A stretch of 64,000 bases of DNA from CAZLFQ01 sp964558975. GTDB taxonomy: Bacteria > Pseudomonadota > Alphaproteobacteria > Rickettsiales > Midichloriaceae. The DNA is taken from assembly GCA_964558975.1 (NCBI GenBank), contig CAZLFQ010000002.1:248001-312000 (forward strand). The letters run 5' to 3'. Both the position numbers and the translations under genes were made by a program. A model generated the notes under the pieces. It made no database searches. It saw nothing but the letters and a program-made list of their open reading frames with translations, and had not been told where the DNA came from. How positions within the stretch are numbered: position 1 is the stretch's first letter; every line of letters starts with the position of its first letter. This document shows, piece by piece, positions 60,488 to 64,000 of this stretch.

Positions 60488-61195
60488 TTAAATAATATAA
60501 TAGTCCCACTTTTCGACTACTTGAAAACCAAGCTTTTTATATAGAAATTCTCCTGATTCAGATGCGTGCAATGCAAACATCTTACCACCTAAATTTTTAC
60601 CATTTAGCATGCAAGCATTCATAATTTTCTGCCCAATCCCATTCCTACGATATTGCTCCAAAACTCCAATTGTGGCGATGTATACAAGGTCACTGTCATC
60701 AACATGAATTTGCCCTACACCTATAATTTTCCCATCTTTATCTCGATAATAAAGCAGCTGCGAACATAATAAGTTATAAGTGGATTTATAAAATTTATAA
60801 GTTTCATTTGTATCAAAGCCAAATATTTCTGATGCTACTGCGCACCATTCAGGTAATTCTGCAAGGTCAGTTAAAACAGAAACATTTTTGTCTATCTCAG
60901 TTGGTTTGAATAAGATTGTTGAGAGGTGCATTTCAGTGACTTCAATTTGGACTTGAGCATTTGATACTAATAGGTTTGATTTTCCTTTTGGTTGCATGAT
61001 TCCGAAACTGCGGTCACTAAAATAAGTGGTGATGATTTCAGACTTATCTAGGTCGCCATCAACTATAGCTAGATTCAGATTGGGGATCATTGCGGGCGAC
61101 TTCAGTAAAACAGTATTAGCTGCTTGGCTAATTTCCCAGCCATCTTTGTCACCAACTTTCTTCCACATTTGAATGAGATTATTTGTGATATTCAT
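60488..61195 (-). CDS. GNAT family N-acetyltransferase with N-terminal extension
   Basis: 235-residue protein. The C-terminal half is a GNAT domain with YIATIGVLEQYRRNGIGQKIMNA (R-R-N-G-I-G loop) and FLYKKLGFQVVEKWDYYI. The N-terminal 100 residues resemble the extra lobe of double-GNAT proteins (WKKVGDKDGWEISQAANTVLLKSPA). Substrate unknown. It lies 11 bases downstream of the methyltransferase gene on the same strand. Confidence 0.85.
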   Translation of the reverse strand: MNITNNLIQMWKKVGDKDGWEISQAANTVLLKSPAMIPNLNLAIVDGDLDKSEIITTYFSDRSFGIMQPKGKSNLLVSNAQVQIEVTEMHLSTILFKPTEIDKNVSVLTDLAELPEWCAVASEIFGFDTNETYKFYKSTYNLLCSQLLYYRDKDGKIIGVGQIHVDDSDLVYIATIGVLEQYRRNGIGQKIMNACMLNGKNLGGKMFALHASESGEFLYKKLGFQVVEKWDYYII

Positions 61196-61206
61196 TTATT
61201 AACCCA

Positions 61207-61806
61207 CTATGATTTTAAATATTGCGCCAGCCAGACAGTTGCGCCCCCGCAGCTTTCATCTTCAACTGTATGTTTAATTAGAGAGAAGCCATGATGGCTT
61301 AGTAACTGTTTGTACTCATCGGGAGCAAGTGAGGCATGATATAGATTCTCGCCCCCATTATCACCCCATACTTCCCCAGCTTCAGTGTCAGATGTAAATA
61401 TTAGAATACCATTGGTGTTTAAGTGATTTTTAAATGTTTCAAACATGTTTCTTTGATCTTCTTGGGGTAGGTGGAAAAAACTGTGCCATGCTATAATACA
61501 ATCAAATTTTTCTTCTAAATCAAGATTTCGCATATCAGAGACAATAAATTTTCCATTGGAAAGTCGAGATTTGGCAAGCTCTATTAATTCTTTGCTGCCA
61601 TCAATACCCGTTACACTGAAACCTTTCTCTATAAAGTATATGGTAATTGGCTCTCCCATCCCGCATCCTAAATCCAGTATAGCTGCCTTAGGTTTTAGAT
61701 AAGAAATAGCTAAATCTAAATATGGCTTTTCAAAAAGTTCTCGTGATCTGTGTTCATCAAACCATTTAGCAATTTTATTGTATGCTTCATGAACATTGTC
61801 TTTCAT
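61207..61806 (-). CDS. Class I SAM-dependent methyltransferase
   Basis: 199-residue methyltransferase with motif I AAILDLGCGMGEPITIYFIE, post-motif GIDGSKELIELAKSRL and KFDCIIAWHSFFHLPQ. The type is common among small-molecule methylases. Its start overlaps the stop of the GyrI-like gene (ATGA at 61803-61806), so the two are translationally coupled; the GyrI-like partner may bind the same or a related ligand. Substrate unknown. Confidence 0.87.
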   Translation of the reverse strand: MKDNVHEAYNKIAKWFDEHRSRELFEKPYLDLAISYLKPKAAILDLGCGMGEPITIYFIEKGFSVTGIDGSKELIELAKSRLSNGKFIVSDMRNLDLEEKFDCIIAWHSFFHLPQEDQRNMFETFKNHLNTNGILIFTSDTEAGEVWGDNGGENLYHASLAPDEYKQLLSHHGFSLIKHTVEDESCGGATVWLAQYLKS

Positions 61807-62300
61807 ATTTTAATGCCAATATAAATATCTAGAACGACGTTAGAATGGTCAATGCTTCTTTCATCATATACTTCAAAATCTGCAATATACGCACGCTCTC
61901 CCTGTAAGTTTGCAGGTTTCATTTTCCAAATATCTTTCCACATGTTTATGCACACATCTGGCATTGGACCAGCATTGTTTGTAAATTTTGCATAAGATTG
62001 ATTAGGTATTGTTAAATTCTCAAAACCATGCGCTGTCCCCTCAAAATTTGCAACTTCCTCACCAATAAAATAAGTGTAATCACCTGTGAAATCGCTTTCG
62101 TAATTAGTGTATACACAATATGTAGTTCCAGGTTTTTTACGATTAGGTATTTGAGAATATAATCCATTATGGAAATAATTCTGTACGGTGCTGGCAATTT
62201 TATTGTTAGAAGGATCAGTTGAAAAAGCATTAGAATTATTAGTTCTGCAAGTAATTCCGATTAGTTTTATCTCTGGTAATTGGATGATTGTTTTGTGCAT
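61803..62300 (-). CDS. GyrI-like / AraC effector-binding-domain protein (copy 2)
   Basis: Close paralog of the protein at 13907-14404, same length and identical over long blocks such as IPNRKKPGTTYCVYTNYE, DFTGDYTYFIGEEVANF and ERAYIADFEVYDERS. ATG 62300 matches the start of copy 1. Stand-alone effector-binding fold without a DNA-binding domain. It sits between a RimJ-like GNAT and a methyltransferase, again in a modification cluster. The ligand is unknown. Confidence 0.8.
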   Translation of the reverse strand: MHKTIIQLPEIKLIGITCRTNNSNAFSTDPSNNKIASTVQNYFHNGLYSQIPNRKKPGTTYCVYTNYESDFTGDYTYFIGEEVANFEGTAHGFENLTIPNQSYAKFTNNAGPMPDVCINMWKDIWKMKPANLQGERAYIADFEVYDERSIDHSNVVLDIYIGIKI

Positions 62301-62365
62301 GATACAGATCAAAAAATTTATCGAAAACTAGCATTGAAAACATCTTAAGACAAGGTAATAGAATT

Positions 62366-62899
62366 TTATGCTTTTATTCTATAAAGAACATGTTTAGATA
62401 ATCTGTGGTCGGCGGGTAAGTTTGGATGAGCAAAATCTCCTTCTAGATCATGTTTCATTCCTATTCTTTCCATAACTTTGATAGAGCGGATGTTGGCTGG
62501 AACAGTAAACGAAACTATTTCGTTCAACCCACATTTGTTAAAGCCGAAATTAAGTGAGGCAATTGCCCCTTCAGTTGCATATCCATTCCCCCAAAATGGA
62601 GATCCTAAGCGCCAACCAACTTCTACAGCAGGTGTAAAGTGTGCTGGCCAATCAGTGTAATTAAGCCCAATAAAACCAATAAATTCTTTAGTTATTTTAA
62701 GCTCAGCAGCCCACAAACAAAATCCTCTCTCAGACTGCTTTAGATTAGTTTTATCAGCAAAGGTACTCGACTCCTCAACGGTTATCGAGCCAGGCAAGTG
62801 TTCAATAACTTTGGGATCTTGGTTTATGCGATAATAATCAATCTTGTCCGCATCTTTCCAAGTGCGGAGAATCAGTCTCTCAGTTTCTAGAATTTTCAT
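62366..62899 (-). CDS. RimJ/RimL-type GNAT acetyltransferase
   Basis: 177-residue GNAT of the RimJ/RimL (Acetyltransf_3) group: ILETERLILRTWKDADKIDYYRINQDPKVIEHL at the start, VEVGWRLGSPFWGNGYATEGAIASL with the G-N-G-Y-A loop, and NIRSIKVMERIGM at the end. These enzymes acetylate ribosomal protein N-termini or small amines. It abuts hflC (1 base between) and precedes the GyrI-like gene by 65 bases. Confidence 0.9.
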   Translation of the reverse strand: MKILETERLILRTWKDADKIDYYRINQDPKVIEHLPGSITVEESSTFADKTNLKQSERGFCLWAAELKITKEFIGFIGLNYTDWPAHFTPAVEVGWRLGSPFWGNGYATEGAIASLNFGFNKCGLNEIVSFTVPANIRSIKVMERIGMKHDLEGDFAHPNLPADHRLSKHVLYRIKA

Positions 62900-62900
62900 A

Positions 62901-63758
62901 TTATCGTGAAGATTTAAAATACTTCATGAATTCATTATCAGGGGATAATATCATCTTTGCAGATTCCTTACCAATAGATTTGCGATAGGCATGCATTGAT
63001 CTATAAAAATCAAAGAATTCAGGATCACGACCGAATGAACTAGCAAAAGACTTAATAGCTTCTGCATCACCCTCACCGCGCATGATCTCGGATTTTTTTC
63101 TAGCTTCAGCGATAGTTACAATTTTATCTTTTTCAGCAGTAGCAATGATCTTTTGAGCTTGTTCAGCTCCCTCAGCACGGATTTCTTTTGCTTCCTTTTC
63201 ACGATCAGACCTCATACGTTCATATACTGCTTCTCTGCTTCTGTCTGGTAAGTCAGCACGCATGATTCTTACATCAACTATTTCCACGCCGAAATCTTTA
63301 GCTTGTGAGTTAACAATTTCAGTAATTTTTAACATCATATTTCTTCTTTCAGGTGATAAAATAGTCCTGAATTCAACTTCACCTAAAACCTGACGAAGAC
63401 TAGAGTCTAGAATTGGAGATAAGCGAGATTTGAAACCTTTTTCGTCCTTAGCTCTTTTATAAAACTGTAAAGCGTTTATAATTTTGTATTTAGTAAAAGC
63501 ATCTACTCTCATGGTTTTTTGATCTGATGCAATCACCTCAGTTGTATCGGCGGTTAGGTTTTGAATACGGTGATCGAAAAATAAAACATCTTGGATGAAT
63601 GGAACTTTTAGCTTTAGGCCAGCTTGCTTCTCCTCGCTCACAAAGTCACCAAATTGTAAAATTATAGCAGTTTGTCTTTGGTCTAGAATATAAAACGAAT
63701 TCACCAACGTCAGTAATCCCAAAACTGCAGCAATTATAATATAGGTATTTCTATTCAT
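62901..63758 (-). CDS. hflC: HflC, band-7 regulator of FtsH
   Basis: Inner-membrane SPFH/band-7 protein that forms the HflKC complex around the FtsH protease. One N-terminal TM (YIIIAAVLGLLTLVNSFYIL), SPFH domain with LKLKVPFIQDVLFFDHRI and RTILSPERRNMM, and EIRAEGAEQAQKIIATAEKDK coiled region. 285 residues. Its start overlaps the hflK end by 8 bases. Confidence 0.95.
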   Translation of the reverse strand: MNRNTYIIIAAVLGLLTLVNSFYILDQRQTAIILQFGDFVSEEKQAGLKLKVPFIQDVLFFDHRIQNLTADTTEVIASDQKTMRVDAFTKYKIINALQFYKRAKDEKGFKSRLSPILDSSLRQVLGEVEFRTILSPERRNMMLKITEIVNSQAKDFGVEIVDVRIMRADLPDRSREAVYERMRSDREKEAKEIRAEGAEQAQKIIATAEKDKIVTIAEARKKSEIMRGEGDAEAIKSFASSFGRDPEFFDFYRSMHAYRKSIGKESAKMILSPDNEFMKYFKSSR

Positions 63759-64000
63759 TTGTAGTAACCTCTTTAGTCGGTTTCTTGGTCTTCATTAACT
63801 CATTTAATGGTAAATACGGTACAGTATTTGAAGCTGCACTCTTATCCAAAATGATTTTCTCCATTCCTTCAAGGATTTGCTCCATGGTTTCTAGGTACAT
63901 ACGTTTACGAGTAACATCTTTTGCATTTCTATATTGCTCAAATATGCTGGTAAATCTCTGCGCTTCACCCTGAGCGTTAGCAATAACTTGTTTTTTGTAA
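63751..64000 (-). CDS. hflK: HflK, C-terminal part (continues beyond window)
   Basis: The last 82 codons of a minus-strand gene run off the window end: YKKQVIANAQGEAQRFTSIF, then EQYRNAKDVTRKRMYLETME and a PLNELMKTKKPTKE tail before TAG at 63753-63751. This is the C-terminal coiled part of HflK, partner of HflC in the FtsH-regulating complex. The stop overlaps the hflC start by 8 bases, the standard hflKC arrangement. Confidence 0.9.
   Translation of the reverse strand, partial: YKKQVIANAQGEAQRFTSIFEQYRNAKDVTRKRMYLETMEQILEGMEKIILDKSAASNTVPYLPLNELMKTKKPTKEVTTNE

Noticed and set aside
1..64000. CRISPR array, prophage or insertion sequence
   Set aside because: No regularly spaced direct repeats, no transposase, integrase or phage structural gene was found on either strand.

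Overview
The window is AT-rich bacterial chromosome with dense, often overlapping genes and no phage, insertion sequence, CRISPR array, tRNA or rRNA gene that I could find. The gene content points to an alphaproteobacterium, most likely of the order Rickettsiales or a close host-associated relative. The evidence is the mnmE-mnmG-rsmG-parA-parB cluster with parS sites, an iscR operon with two adjacent cysteine desulfurases, a DUF2610 protein, hemE next to a probable replication origin, an ankyrin-repeat protein, and a protein that resembles eukaryotic mitochondrial carriers. The gene set is richer than that of Rickettsia (NAD synthase, beta-lactamase, many acetyltransferases), so a protist-associated or environmental lineage is plausible. 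This placement is inference from gene content.

Layout. 1-2.7 kb: glutamine amidotransferase (5' end outside the window), pseudouridine synthase, a HigBA toxin-antitoxin pair and yebC. 2.8-6.8 kb: nuoC-ubiA facing dnaB-hemE. 6.8-8.3 kb: a gap with four DnaA-box-like sites and a palindromic repeat (candidate oriC), a frameshifted nuclease-like gene, and a second gap with nested inverted repeats. 8.3-13.9 kb: a small exported protein, pheT, the mitochondrial-carrier-like protein with a hydrophobic neighbour, and a secreted BPL_N-type protein. 13.9-21.3 kb: a tightly coupled minus-strand operon of small-molecule-modifying enzymes (four GNATs including one AAC(6')-like, a nucleotidyltransferase, two P-loop kinase-like proteins, a GyrI-like protein), divergent from a Bcr-type MFS exporter, then trpS, another GNAT and the decayed 5' end of a class D beta-lactamase gene.

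21.3-29.0 kb: parB, parA, rsmG, mnmG, mnmE and slt. 29-38.6 kb: a second MFS exporter, mfd, tpiA, holA, fumC and gatA. 38.6-40.7 kb: an orphan 410-residue Ala/Thr/Asn-rich protein with its own terminator, and an alpha/beta hydrolase. 40.8-44.4 kb: iscR-iscS-iscS-iscU-iscA. 44.4-47 kb: a GNAT-like protein and the ankyrin protein. 47-50.5 kb: udg, yejE, ribF and an intact class D beta-lactamase, all overlapping. 50.5-54 kb: rpmH-rnpA-yidD-yidC and mnmA. 54-58.6 kb: DUF2610, nadE, an amino-acid permease, a hydrolase and a CsaA-like protein. 58.7-64 kb: a CPBP protease, a second GNAT/GyrI/methyltransferase cluster, then hflC and the 3' end of hflK.

The housekeeping genes cover chromosome replication and segregation, tRNA modification, Fe-S assembly, membrane-protein insertion and central carbon steps. 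Between them lies an unusually large set of genes for chemical modification or export of small molecules: eight GNATs, two Bcr-type exporters, one intact and one decayed class D beta-lactamase, an aminoglycoside-acetyltransferase-like protein and a nucleotidyltransferase. The two carrier-like/membrane proteins, the ankyrin protein and the orphan 410-residue protein are the best candidates for undescribed host-interaction functions.
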